This document shows positions 46,538 through 57,662 of a stretch of 64,000 bases of DNA, piece after piece. The notes below the pieces were generated by a model. It was not told the DNA's origin, did not search any database, and was given only the letters and a program-made list of their open reading frames with translations. Location: assembly GCF_050624435.1 (NCBI RefSeq), contig NC_134531.1, positions 255,144,812 to 255,208,811 of the forward strand. Direction: 5' to 3'. Each line of letters begins with the position of its first letter. Positions within the stretch are counted from its first letter, which is position 1. This DNA comes from Tenrec ecaudatus (Eukaryota; Chordata; Mammalia; Afrosoricida; Tenrecidae). Position numbers and translations under genes: made by a program.

Positions 46538-46734
46538 TAGTGGTTCTCAAACTTCCTAATGCCGCGGCCCTTTAATACAGTTCCTCATGTTGTGGTGACC
46601 CCCAACCACAAAATTATTTTTGTTGCTACTTCATGACTGTAATTTTGCTACTGTTATGAATCAGGCGACCCCTGTGAAATGAAATGGTCGTTCGACTCCC
46701 AAAGTGGTCGTGACCCACATTTTGAGAGCCGCTG
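46538..46734. mobile_element. SPIN-type hAT MITE, internally deleted
   Basis: Ends TAGTGGTTCTCAAACTTCC and TTTTGAGAGCCGCTG are the imperfect terminal inverted repeats of SPIN. Inside are CCTCATGTTGTGGTGACCCC, ACTGTAATTTTGCTACTG and CGACCCCTGTGAAATG. About 197 bp, no coding capacity. The right flank CTCTAGAA has the TA centre typical of hAT target sites; the left flank does not match it well. Confidence 0.92.
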
Positions 46735-46749
46735 CTCTAGAACATACTT

Positions 46750-47040
46750 CTGTTAATAGTTCTATGGAAATTGAGAACGCTTTCAAAAGCAGACTTGCAT
46801 GTCTAGGTCTTCAGTATCTACCAGCAATGAGGGCTGATTGCGATGCACACAGCCCTTAGGTACAGGGTAGCGCTACACCTTCGGGTTTGAACTTGACAGC
46901 AGCAGATTGCCTTATCTTTCTTGCACGGATCAACTAAGGGGTTCAATCAATCTGCTATTTGGGTTTTTGGTTAATTGCTGATCAGCTGACCATTGTGGAA
47001 GTAGAGTTCCTTAGATATAATAGATGCTGGATATTAAATG
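46750..47040. other. Unassigned DNA
   Basis: Nothing recognised between the SPIN element and the AfroSINE. Confidence 0.4.
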
Positions 47041-47044
47041 CTCA

Positions 47045-47236
47045 CCCTGGTGGCATATTGGGTTATGAGTTGGGATAGTAATGACAAGGTCAGAAGTTCA
47101 AAACCATTAGCCACTCCTTAGAGAAAGATGTGGCTTTCAGTTTCTGTAAAGATGTACAGCCTCAGGAGCCCACAGGACAGATCTACTCTGTTCCATATGG
47201 TTAGTATGAGTCAGAATTGCTTAGATGGCAGCAACT
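47045..47236 (+). mobile_element. AfroSINE
   Basis: Full-order copy: GGTGGCATATTGGGTTATGA, CAAGGTCAGAAGTTCAAAACC-type text, CTGTAAAGATGTACAGCCTC, CCCACAGGACAGATCTACTC, TATGAGTCAGAATTGC, GATGGCAGCAAC. Confidence 0.88.
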
Positions 47237-47239
47237 ACG

Positions 47240-48115
47240 CTGATCTGTCTGGCTGAGGGTCTCCCTCTTTTTCTGCCTTGCTATTCTACCATACGTGGTG
47301 TCATTCTCCAGGGAGCAGTAGCTCCTGATAACACACCCAAAGCACATGACACAGGGTCTCACCATCCTCACTTCCACAGAGCACGCTGACTATATTTTAC
47401 CCAAACAGATGTGTTTGTTCTTTTGGCAGTCAATGACATTTTCCATGTTCTCCACTGGCATCATAGTTTAAAAGCATCGATTCATTTTCAGTCTGTTTTA
47501 TACTGGGTCCAAATTTCACATGCCCATGTGGTGACTGAAAATACCATGCAATGGTCATGTGTATCTTAATCCTGTCCATGACAGCCTAGCTTTTCAGTGC
47601 CTTAAAGAAATCATGGGATGCTGTTTTACCCAATGCATTGCATTGCTTGATTTCCTGACTGCTGCTTCAGGGATTGTGGACCTAAGCAAGATGAAATCTT
47701 TGACAACCTCAATCTTTTCTCTGTTTTCTATGATGCCCATCTTTTCTCTGTTTACTATGAAGCCATTGGTCCAGTTGTGAGGTTTCCTATTGTCTTTTCA
47801 TTAGATTGTAATCCATATCGAAGACTGCGACTCCTGATCTGAATTAGCAAGTGCTTCCAGTTCTCTTCATTTTCAGCAATCTAGGTAGTTTCATCTGCAT
47901 ATTGCAGGTTGTTAGCATGCATTCTTCCCATCCTGATGCCGATTCTTCTTCTTGTAATCAGATTCACTGGTGATTTTCTCCATATACAGGTTTTAGAAGT
48001 CTAATAGAATGATACAACCCTTTCCTGATTTTAAACCATGCAGTATTCTTTCAGGGCCAACTTCCAGCACTACATAAGACTCCATTCTACTTCTAGGCAT
48101 AAGGTTTCCAGCATC
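47240..48115 (-). mobile_element. RTE-clade LINE fragment
   Basis: Antisense RTE beginning right after the AfroSINE: GGCTGAGGGTCTCCCTCT, CATCCTCACTTCCACAGAG, CTTTTGGCAGTCAATGAC, ACTGAAAATACCATGC, GGTCCAGTTGTGAGG, TTTCATCTGCATATTGCAGG. The short Leu/Phe-rich ORF at 47559-47780 is an accident. Confidence 0.85.
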
Positions 48116-48410
48116 CGACAGTGGTATGCTGCTGCTCATAAGGTTTCAGTGGTTAATTCCTCAGCAGCAGGCTATTCCTTCTTAGTAGTCTGTTCCTAGT
48201 CCAGAAGCTCTGCTGAAACCTTTTACCTTGGGGAATCCTGTTGGTATTTGAAATACCAGGGATATAGCTTATATATCACAGTATCAGAACAACACACAAC
48301 GACTGCAGCAAGACAAACTGATAGACAAGTGCTGGGAATAAATAAATAGATGAAATCAAATCAGAGCTAAGAGAGAAAATGACATTACTCAAATACTTAT
48401 TGTTTGTGTT

Positions 48411-48639
48411 CTTCTGGGTGGACTAGAGAAACAAATTCAGAGACACTCAGATGTGTATAAGAAAGAGCTTTGTAGAAAAGAACAATTGTATATTGAGAAA
48501 ACATCGCAGCCCAGTTCAGATTAAATTCATAATTCTAATATTAGCCCATATGTCTGATACTGGCCCATAAATTCCTCTTTAGACTCACTCAGCCATGCAG
48601 TGATGCCAAATGTAGGAAGATCACAGGGCAGTGGGTGGA
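48411..48639 (-). repeat. Family X 3' fragment
   Basis: GGTGGACTAGAGAAACAAATTC, TGAGAAAACATCGCAGCCC and ATTAGCCCATATGTCTGATA are the antisense of the family X 3' half, directly followed by the LTR-like element. Confidence 0.7.
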
Positions 48640-49138
48640 AAGATCTGTTAGGTAGCTAGAACCGGGACAAGTGGGTTGTCCCTCCCATGCCTGCACAGAC
48701 AGGACCCCTATAGGAGCTTGGGAAGAACTCATTTGACCAATAAACACCTATGAGGAGACCCTAACTGAGTTTGCTCAAATCCAAGCCCCCAGCCACATGG
48801 GAGGTACACCTGGGTGGGCCAAGCTAGGCCCAGGCCCAGCACATCACCCAGGGAGGCTTAACACAGCCAATGGGGTCAACCAATACCTTGAGTCACACCT
48901 CCCCTGCCAGGGGCTGGACCAGAATAAAAGCCTGAAGCATGCTCATGACGCCTCAGTTCCTGTTTGACCAGTTTGTTCATTGACCAGTTTGCTCATGACC
49001 AGTTGTGAACCCCAGCGTGGCTTCTGCACGGCTCCGCATGATTCCCTGAAACAGCGTGTACTCTTTTGTGACTGTAAAATCTGAAACTTCTCTCATCCTT
49101 TACAACAACTTACTGGATTACCAACAGGCTTCAGTGTG
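48640..49138 (+). mobile_element. LTR-like element (copy 2, sense)
   Basis: Homologous to the minus strand of 41272-41870. It has promoter-like features in order: CCAATGGGG and CCAATACC boxes (about 48865-48885), then AATAAAAGCC (about 48923), which could be a TATA-like box or a poly-A signal, then the run TTTGACCAGTTTG/TTGACCAGTTTGCTC repeated three times (48961-49003). The paired copies with the same ends suggest a solo LTR of an endogenous retrovirus. No gag-pol-env follows. Confidence 0.65.
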
Positions 49139-49864
49139 AATTCCTTCTCATGTGAACCAAGAACCCAGGTAGTACCCACTCCAGAAAGCTTATGGACCCA
49201 GTGGCCGTGGAAGCTTCTGCACACTGGCACAGGTCTCCATGAGTCTCTTCGGCTCTCTCAAAGTGTCTCAGCCACTGGAAAGGGAAGTCAGAGAGAGCAG
49301 TCCTGGCCTCAGGGAGGAATTTATCTTTGTTGCACCTCCAATGAGGTCATCAAACTGTGACCTGATTGACAGGCAAGACTCTACCCTTTTGCTCAAGTTG
49401 ATAGATTACATAACAGCCGCATTGTTATCTTGTTGAGAAAGCCCAGTGCATACTTCATGAAAGAAACATATCACAGATAGAGACCCATAGCCAGAAAACC
49501 TCCTCCTTGTGAAATTCTGAGTGATAATTATTATTCGTTTTTTATCTGACTACCTGTGGGATCCTGCCCCATGCTCATACAGGTCCCTAGGATTTATGGG
49601 TACAATTATAGAAATAAGGAGACAGAAAAGAATGGGCACAGGGGTCTCATCTCCTATATTGAGAGAAGAGGCTCGAGTTTATTTAACAATAAGCTTTTAT
49701 AGTCATGTGGCTTGCAAGCCTCTTGTTCGTACATACAAACAATACAATAAAATGGGCATTGTGCTAATCTTGAGTATGATGAGCCCTTTAGGGAAACACT
49801 TCAAAGGAAGGGTCTGGCATTCCTAAGAATGGGAGATAAGGCAGTGGATACTTTTAGAGATAAA
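49139..49864. other. Unassigned DNA
   Basis: No gene supported. Around 49640-49720 a TTTATTTAACAATAAGC-type stretch hints at another antisense LTR, but I cannot confirm it. Confidence 0.35.
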
Positions 49865-49865
49865 A

Positions 49866-51295
49866 ATCCTTTAAAAATATTTTATTGGAGGACCATACAG
49901 CTCTTATCACAATCCATTGTGTCAAACACATCTGTACATATGGTGTCAGCATCTTTTTCAAAACATTTTCTTTCTACTTGAGCCCTTTTGTTATGTTTTG
50001 CTTTGGTTTTGCACACATTATTGTCCATGCATGGCTATCTGTAAAAGATAGGCGGGATGAACAATCTGGAGGAGAAAACAATGGGACTGACATTTCTGAG
50101 GGAACATGGGACTGGGGGGGGGGGAGTAGGGGAAGTTGGGGAAAAGGAATAGGTGTCAACAAACCCAGGGACAAGGGAAGAATAAATGATCTAAAATTGA
50201 TGGCGAGGAGTGCATAGGATGCTTGGGGTAGGGGTGGGGGTGGGGGTTGCTCAATAAAGGGCAATGTAGTCGAGAGAAATTACCAAAACCCAAATGAAGG
50301 CCAAACAAAATACTGGGTCAGAAGGTAAATAAAAGGAAATAGAGGAAATAACTGGGAGGCAAAGGACATGTATAGAGGTTTAAATACAGTCATGTGTATA
50401 TGTAAATACACTTATATATAGTGATAGGGGAATAGATCTCTGTACATATATTTATTTATAAAGTATTATGACAGCAGATGGACCTTGAGTATTCACTCAA
50501 GTACTCCCTCAATGCAAGACGACTTTGTTCTACTAACACTGCACTCTGTGGTGTTCACCATCCCTGCCTGACATGATCTTTGAAGACAAAATGGTTACAT
50601 AAGAAAATGTAGTGAATAAAGCTGATGGTGCCCAGCTATCAAAAGATATAGTGTCTGGGATCTTAACAGTTTGAAGATAAACAAGCAGTCATCTAGCTGA
50701 GAAGCAGCAAAGCCCACATGGAAGAAGCACACCAGTCTGTATGATCATGAGTTGATGGGACCAGGTATCAGGCATCAAAGACCCAAAACAAAACAAAATC
50801 ATATCAAAGGGAATGAGGGGGAGGGCAGAATGGAGAACCAAAGCTCATCAGTAGTCAAAAGGATACCCCTAGGCAGAAAGTCCACAAGGAAAAGATGAGC
50901 CAGTCAGGGTGAGGATGTCACCGATGAAACACAACCTTCCTCTAGTTTTTTAATGCTTCCTCCTCCCCCACTATCACGGCCCCAATTCTATCTTACAGAT
51001 CTGGCTAGACCAGAACATGTACACTGGTACACATAAGAGCTTGCAACCCAGGGAACCCAGGACAGATAAACCCCTCATGACCAATAAGGGAAGTAGTGAT
51101 ACTAGGAGGGTTAGGTAAAGGGTTTGGGTCGGGGGGAGTAAGGAGGAACCATTCACAATAGTCAATGTATGGCCTCCCTCCCAGGAGGATAGACAACAGA
51201 AATGTGGATGAAGGGAGAGAGTGGTTGGTGTAAGACATGAAAAAGAAGAATAATTTATAAATTATCATGGGGGGAGGAAGGAACGAAAAATGAGC
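49866..51295 (-). mobile_element. 5'-inverted L1 (3' UTR)
   Basis: On the plus strand, the left piece (49868-about 49995) is the antisense L1 3' terminus (TTTTATTGGAGGACCATACA, CTCTTATCACAATCC). It is followed by a sense piece (about 50025-51295) from AGATAGGCGGGATGAACAAT to the G-rich tract near 51270. Read on the minus strand this is an inverted 5' segment joined to a 3' segment with its A tail: twin priming. The two pieces meet at adjacent L1 positions. It carries only one copy of the 3' UTR unit, like the old L1 at 27.7 kb. A possible short target repeat ATCCTTT occurs at both ends. Confidence 0.8.
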
Positions 51296-51299
51296 TGAC

Positions 51300-53100
51300 A
51301 AACATCCTTTTTACCATTGTGTGTGAGAAACCAAGCATCTGTGGGAGACCATGTATCATTTTCTGGGGGATATACGTGAAGAATGAGTTTCCTGGAGAAA
51401 TACATGCACTTGGCACTTATCAATCCTCTCCCAACTTGTGGAAGTCTTCCTCTAAACATTAGTGTTGGTTTTCCAAGCGCTGTCATCAGGCGAGTAGAGA
51501 ATAGGCCATTACATCTTCTCCCAGGGCCTCAGTTTTCCCAACTACCTTCTTACTCCTGTATCTTTATTTATCATAGTGGAGTATTCCTATAGCTCCAAAA
51601 AATGAATAGGATGATAGATAGATATTTAAAATAATTGCTTAGCTTGTTCACAGGTGTATGTTATTTACCATGTCCATCCAGATAATTTTTCTCCCTAAAG
51701 TTTCAGGTATAAAATATAACCAAATAGATTTGAAAAATGTGTGAGTTTCACAAAGTACTATGACTACTGAAGATTTTAAAAGTAATTAAGGACATAAACA
51801 TTCTATCTCTGTTATTTCTAACACTATTTGTACATAGGACTGTTTTACCATTTTGTAATCAATCGTCTGTGAGTCCTTGGGGCATTTTGGCTTAGATATT
51901 TGTTAACAGAGGTATCCTGTGGTCACTTAACTTCTCTAACATTATTGATTATTAGATATTATTACCTATAACGGAGGCATCCTGTGGTCACTTCACGTCT
52001 CTAACATTATTGATGTGCTGGCTACCAGAGCTCAGTTAGTTGGGTACTTAACTTTATGAATTTTATTTATTTATTTGCCTTTTATATATAAAACTGCAAG
52101 AAAATGAATGTATTTGAACAAAATCAAACCACAGAAGGATCATGATCCTCAGGCTGTAAAATTGCCAATCTTAAAGTACAGGAACAAGTTAACGTGACAG
52201 CAAACATTATTGATACCCACCTACTCTCAGATATAGGCACTGTGTTTTCAATTTATAAGCAAAACACAGCAACATTTTATAATAAAATCAATGTTTTCTT
52301 GAAGCTCACTTTTGGAAAGATATTATATATTAAAGAGATCTGAGAATTATCAATCTTGGCAGACCTATTGATCTCAGGTATCCATCCATCACCTTTTATT
52401 TCAGAGATAATTTACAAATGTACCAGAAGTTTTTTATAGCAATGTTCTGAGGAGACAAACCCCCCTTTAGTAAGCTCATCTAAGGCAGTACCTTGGCAGA
52501 AAGCACACAGATATTTTTAAGACCAAGCACCTCTTGCGGTGATTTTCCCATCACTGCTATCACATCTCAGCATGCTTCATGGTGACAAGCATACATTTTG
52601 GCCTAGGAGGGTAAAGCTTCAGATATTATTTCTAAGCATATTATTTCTAAACTTTAGTTTTCATTTTCCCTTTCTTTTTTCAGAGCCAACTAATGTATGC
52701 AGCAACTCCACTGAGATGGACAGCAGCCTTTTCTAACTTAGCAGACCTGGAATAGAACTACTTCTTCCTCCTCCAGTATTTCTGAGATGAGTCTATGAGA
52801 GCTTCCTTCTTGTAGCAAGTGGAAGGACAACAATAACAACAGCAGTAGCGGCAAAATAAACCAAGAAAGACACTTGCCTCCGTGCTCAGCTCTGCTCTTT
52901 CCCTCATACTTCGTCATGAATGCATTAGCATATTTTATCTACACCGCCTCTGAAGCACATCACTCAGTGCCACCCGCCCTTAAAAGTCCAACATACGACA
53001 CCTTCATTCCTTGGCAGTTCATTGCAACACCCTGCTAACCTGGTCTCCTTGAGTTTCCTCTTTTACCTATTTCTAAGGATGTTCAGAATCATTCTTTAAA
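51300..53100. other. Unassigned AT-rich DNA
   Basis: About 1.8 kb with no recognised gene or transposon, apart from a 65-bp-period duplication near 51909. Confidence 0.45.
51908..52016. repeat. Tandem duplication, period about 65 bp
   Basis: CATCCTGTGGTCACTTCACG (second unit) matches TATCCTGTGGTCACTTAACT (first unit), and both continue into TCTCTAACATTATTGAT. Two units only. Confidence 0.9.
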
Positions 53101-53122
53101 ATTCAGATTCTTTCCTGTATCG

Positions 53123-53127
<5 letters not shown>

Positions 53128-53176
<49 letters not shown>

Positions 53177-53190
53177 TCAGATTCGGTCTG

Positions 53191-53225
<35 letters not shown>
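53128..53225. repeat. (AT)n and (GT)n microsatellites
   Basis: An AT run (53128-53172) and a GT run (53194-53224) separated by about 20 bp. Confidence 0.97.
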
Positions 53226-53229
<4 letters not shown>

Positions 53230-53509
53230 CTTTTTCCCTACCCCATTTAAAGTAAAAGACTAGGGGGGTTTGGGCTTTCTTGAGGGCCGTGGTCCTTGAA
53301 CCTGGAGTATGCCTTGGGGAAATCCTGGAAGCTGTGCTATAGACTTCTTACCATAGATAATGGCACCAACACGGCTTGCTGTTTCGAAGTCAGGATGCTC
53401 CCTACACCCACCTGATATGATCTTGTCTCCTTACCCTTGAGCTTCCACTTGCAGAATTGCAGAAGACAGCTTCCTGCAACCCAGGGGCTTGCTGTATGGA
53501 CCTACCAGA

Positions 53510-53985
53510 GCTCCCAAGGAAGAAGAATGTGGCACTGTGCTACTTGTAAGTCTACTGCCTGTCTTGTTTGAATTTTGAGAAAAAAATAGTTCACTCTTCT
53601 GGTATGGAGCCTCTGAAGTTGAAAATATGGGGACTATAATTTTAGCAATAATTTCAGAGCCTTATATTCACGGGTTTTCAGATCCAGCAAGAGTAAGTGA
53701 CAAATCTGAAGGTGGCCCTTTCCGCAAGCTGGAGCGGAATGATGATGACCTGTAGTGAGGGCATGGGGATCGCCCTGACAGTTATCACATGAAGATGCTA
53801 CAAGACTCTTCAAAGAGCCCAGTATTTCCAAGGAGGGTGCTTCACTTCACCTGAGTGTTCAGGGGAGGCCGAACAGAGAGCTCTGGTTAGGTTGGTAAAT
53901 GAAGAACAAAGCGAGGGAGCAATGCTGAGACACAAACATCACACGGGGACCTGGGGCATTGACGTGTATAAGGTGGTAGTGTGAA
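53510..53985 (+). pseudogene. ESRP1: ESRP1 processed pseudogene, 5' segment
   Basis: ESRP1 is an epithelial splicing regulator with RNA-recognition motifs. Allowing frameshifts, this segment encodes the region ahead of and within the first [33 protein letters not shown] (53630-53690), then text matching the RRM1 start and QGR.N.E (about 53860), RHKHHTGT (53937) and VYK. Stops and indels are frequent, for example after NDDD at about 53752. Coding text is continuous where the functional gene should be split by introns, which marks a retrocopy. Family X elements interrupt it at 53988, and it resumes at 55150. Upstream exons are missing or unrecognisable. Confidence 0.82.
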
Positions 53986-53987
53986 AG

Positions 53988-54735
53988 TTAGGTTTATTGT
54001 GCCAGGCCGGCCAATAGGAACATGTGGTGGAGATTAATCGGGTTGACGTTTCATGGCAGGACAGAGATAAATGGCTCTACAAGGCCCGGGCCCGTCTCTC
54101 TTCCTCTCTGGTGATTGGACCAGCATGCTGCTGCTTTAGCTAGTTCTCTGCATCAACCTGTGTGCTATGCTACCTGTGGGCCAAGTCAACCCATGCATCC
54201 TGTCACTAGAGCCTTGGCTTTGCAGAGACCTGCCTCATTCTGCTGCCAGTGTGTCCATTGCTTGATGTGGAGGCTCGTGGATCCTGTCACCATGCTTGAG
54301 TTCAAGATCCCATTAAGGCCTGCTTCCCTAAGTTCCAGTGCTAAGCTCCCGTGCTACTGCCTGTTGCTGACCAACTCTTAAGTCTGGGGGCACACTCTAC
54401 CTGCTTTTCCCGAGGGAAGACTCTGCTGTCTGCTTTCTTGGCCTTGGACCAAAGCCTCCTCAGTGTGGTGAAGGACTTTCAGTATAGTAGACCTTCCACA
54501 GAAGTGAGTTGAACTGAGCTCTCTGTGCTGCTCTGTGGACTAGTTAGCTATTGCATTCCTTCTTGCTGTATAAACCTATCCAATATATATGGATAGTTAT
54601 ATATATGTATATATATATATACGTATATATATATATACACGTATATATATATACGTATATATATATATATATACACACACACACATACATAAGTGTCCTG
54701 GTTTTGTTTCTCTAAAGAGCCCTGTCTAACATAGG
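53988..54735 (+). repeat. Family X repeat within the ESRP1 pseudogene
   Basis: Starts AGGTTTATTGTGCCAGGCC and ends TTTGTTTCTCTAAAGAGCCC with TGTCTAACATA. Contains a TATACG-type microsatellite (54585-54690). The ORF at 54115-54381 is a chance frame in this repeat. Confidence 0.68.
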
Positions 54736-55150
54736 TAGTTAGATGATTTTATGTCATGAGACACTCCTGGCTAGGCTAGGGGTGGAGTCAGGCCTGTCAA
54801 TCAGGTCATAGCCTGAGAGCGTCTTATTAGAGGCATGGTATTCTCTATGACCTCCTCCCCTTCTCTCCCCCGTTGGCTTCTTGGCCTGCTAGGACTGGGT
54901 CACTCTCTAAGAGTTGCTGGAGCCCTGCCACTGACCTAGGCTCCACGTGATTCTGCATCTGCAGTCCTGTGACCATCCTGCGTTCTGCGTCATTGCACAT
55001 GACTCCGTGCACCTGAAGAGTTACGTATGGATTAGTATCAGACTTATGTGGAGTTGAGTGGGATTGAGACATGTTCTTTACATAATGTTCTTTTATAGAA
55101 ATGCATGAATGTCGCTGTATTTGTTCATCTAGTCAACCGAGCCTAACACG
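54736..55150 (+). repeat. Family X repeat, second copy in tandem
   Basis: Continues with TAGTTAGATGATTTTATGTC, CCTGTCAATCAGGTCATAGC and the end TTGTTCATCTAGTCAACC-type text. It resembles the copy at 33690-34188. ESRP1-like text starts immediately after it. Confidence 0.65.
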
Positions 55151-56262
55151 TGGTATATCCAACAAGATAGCCCAGCTTCTCTTCAAAGAAAACCACATCC
55201 GAGTGGGAATGGGATGGATCCTTTCCTGACCTCAGCTGAGGAAGCGGTGGCTTGCTTTGTACCCCACTGACTCACTGGGGAAAGAGGCCTCCTCTTTGTA
55301 AATCCTCAGCCGGTCGGCCTGCAGAGAATACTCTTGTCCTACTTGCATGTGAGGAATAGGTAGATTATTGAGGAACTAGAAGGACTTGTTGGGTAACAGC
55401 TTCATTGAACTCCTTAGGATCACAGCCGCTGAAGTCAGCTGGGACTCAGTTCTCCCGAGGCCCTCCCATTCCACTCCCACGCTCTCCTATTATTCCAGTA
55501 CCCCGTCAGCGCTCTTAGAGACCATATCCACCTTTGCAATCTTCCCTCACTGCGGGCATCCCGAAATTCCTGGGGGGGGGGGGATTCTCCCCGGACATTT
55601 ACACTCATGTAGTCCATGTGCCATTGACTCCTCTGGGCCGCCCAACAGGAGATGCCTTTATCCAGATTAAATATGCTGACAGAACTTTTATGGTTGCCCA
55701 GAAGCATCATAAACTACCCAAACCAACCCAAGCCCAGTAAGGACAGTCATGTGCCAGCGTCCAGCTGAGGAGAGGACCTTTGTGAATGGGGGTGGGGTGA
55801 GGGTGGGGAGGCACTTTAAATCAGAATGACTAATCCCACAGCCAGGTCAGTTACCTGTTTGTCTCTTTCCTCCTACACATTTCCAGGTCTTGCAGCAATG
55901 GTTCTTGCTCCTGGAGTTTCCATTTCTCAGCCCTGTCTGCTTTTTGAACCCACAAGCCCTCCAGGCCTGCACAATCTCCGCTGAGGCAGGCGGCAGCTCT
56001 CCATGACCTACATAGCGTACTATCACGGCCCCCAGGTTTGCTTCCCCTGCAGCTGCTCGCCTTCGTGATGTCCCTCTGCAGCGTGGCGTGGGGGCTAGAT
56101 TTCGGGACCTGACCTACGATACTGTAGGTAAGGAAATTCATAATTTCTTCCAAAGTTACTAGTACACAACCTGAGGGTGGACTTGTGCACACACCAAGTG
56201 TCCAGGCCAGAACTGTATCCAAATAAGGAGATTGTGTTTAAGGGACCCAGAAGTCAGACATG
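55151..56262 (+). pseudogene. ESRP1: ESRP1 processed pseudogene, main segment
   Basis: Picks up where the 5' segment left off: SNKIAQ and FKENHI (55157-55195), then DLLG, FIELLRITAAEV (55402), an indel-rich RRM3 with [19 protein letters not shown] (55640), AQKHHK, then AEER, a broken proline-rich tail (55860-56040), GKEI.NFFQ (56130-56150) and the region of the normal stop (GTATCCAAATAAGGAGATTG to TTTAAGGGACC, about 56214-56247). The order matches RRM2, RRM3 and the C-terminal part with no introns. Frameshifts, stops and a run of 12 G at about 55572 make it non-functional. About 18 extra G-rich bases (near 55785-55812) are absent from the parent gene as I recall it. An RTE element follows at 56265. 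Confidence 0.88.
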
Positions 56263-56264
56263 AC

Positions 56265-57140
56265 ACATATCTTTCCTGATTTTAAATGATGTCCTTGTGC
56301 TATTTGATGACTGCCTCTTGATTCACGTACAGCTGTGGTTCTCAACCTTCCTAGTGCCTCGACCCTTTAATATAGTTCCACATGTTGTGGTGACCCTGAA
56401 TCATCTAATTATTTTTGTTGCTACTTCATAACTGTAATTTTGCTACTGTTATGAACCATAATGTAAATATCTTATATGCCGGATGTTTGTTCATTGTTAC
56501 AAATTGAACCTAATTAAAGCATAGTGATTAATCACCAAAACAATATGTAATTATATATTGTGAAATATATTTCTAATTACAAATAAATGGAATTTTGTCT
56601 CGAAGCTTGGTGTAACATTGGTAATAGTCTTCAGGCTGGGTACTCTTCTGTGGGCATATCTGCATGTGGGCAGATCCCCCTGAGATAGAGGAGCGTTGTT
56701 TCAGTTCCTAAGACCATCAGAGGAGATATGTGTTTTCCGATGGTCTTAGGTGACCCCTATGAAAGGGTCGTTTGACCCCCAAAGGGGTTGTGACCCACAG
56801 GTTGAGAACCGCTGATGTGTAGGCTATGCATGATCACGATGTAGTGTTCTGATATTCTTATTCTTCTGAAAGCTGTTCACATTGTGTTATGGCTCACACA
56901 TTTGAATGCCTTAGCTTAGTCAATAAAACACCATGAACATCTTGCTGGTATTCTCTTTCAGACAAGATCCACTTGATGTCAGCAATGATATGTCTTGTTC
57001 CATGTACTCTTCTGAATCGGAACCTGAACCTCTGGCAGTTCCCTGTCAATGTACTGCTGCAACCTTTGTTGGATGATCGTAAGCAACAGTTTATTTACAT
57101 TTTATGTTAAAAATTATTCTATAATTTGTGCATCCTTTCA
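56265..57140 (-). mobile_element. RTE-clade LINE, inverted part, carrying SPIN
   Basis: Antisense RT-region text: ATGACTGCCTCTTGATTCAC, then (after SPIN) AGGCTATGCATGATCACGAT, TTAGTCAATAAAACACCATG, GTACTCTTCTGAATCGGAAC, TGTACTGCTGCAACCTTTG. It adjoins a sense 3' RTE piece at 57145, so the two may be one 5'-inverted insertion. Confidence 0.82.
56325..56822. mobile_element. SPIN-type hAT element, long non-autonomous form
   Basis: The element (56333-56814) starts CTGTGGTTCTCAACCTTCC and ends ACCCACAGGTTGAGAACCGCTG-type text (last 20: CCACAGGTTGAGAACCGCTG). SPIN landmarks lie in order: CATGTTGTGGTGACCC, ACTGTAATTTTGCTACTGTT, GTGATTAATCACCAAAAC, GTTTTCCGATGGTCTTAGG, ACCCCTATGAAAGGGTCG. Flanking 8-mers ACGTACAG (56325-56332) and ATGTGTAG (56815-56822) differ only by transitions and have the nnnTAnnn form of hAT target sites; the host RTE sequence predicts ATGTACAG there. 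About 482 bp, with no transposase frame. Confidence 0.95.
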
Positions 57141-57144
57141 GGAG

Positions 57145-57345
57145 AGACCGCTTCCTGGAAAAAGACACCATGCTTAGTGAAGTAGCTGGGCAGCTAAAAA
57201 GGAGACCTTTGACAAGACAATTGGTCCAGGGATCGCATCAAGGACCTCCAACATCCTAACAATGGGAAGGAAGGCACAGGGCCAGGGAGGGCCTTGTTCT
57301 CTGCTCCATAGGGTCACTATGAGTCAGAAGTGGCTCTACCACTCT
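57145..57345 (+). mobile_element. RTE-clade LINE 3' end, sense
   Basis: GGAAAAAGACACCATGCTTAG, TTTGACAAGACAATTGGTCC, CAACAATGGGAAGGAAGGC-type text and TCACTATGAGTCAGAAGTGG match the sense RTE 3' end. It probably forms one insertion with the inverted part on its left. Confidence 0.78.
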
Positions 57346-57349
57346 GAAC

Positions 57350-57660
57350 CACACAGGAGCTGGAGCATCCTCAGGGGGCAAAACAAAAGTGTTAAAGACA
57401 AATGGTGATTTTTATACCATCTGTCACAAGGAAACTGCTCGCAACTTCAGAAGTTTGCTAACACATAGTCTGCAGTATTTTCAGCAAAAAAGATTGAACC
57501 AGGGGACCTACGCCCTATCATCTGGTGAAGTGAAAAACTGGAGCCAATAAAGTAAAATCCTTTATGAAACACCATTCAGCATATGTGGCTCCGAGCTGAT
57601 TACAAATTAGGTATTTAAAATGTGAACTTGAAAGCAGATGATTCCATTACTTCTAGATAA
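57350..57660 (+). other. Possible remnant of ESRP1 3' UTR
   Basis: This stretch (TCTGCAGTATTTTCAGC, GAGCTGATTACAAATTAGG, TATTTAAAATGTGAACTTG) resembles the ESRP1 3' UTR as I remember it and lies where the pseudogene would continue if the RTE were removed. The resemblance is from memory and unverified. Confidence 0.35.
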
Positions 57661-57662
57661 AG

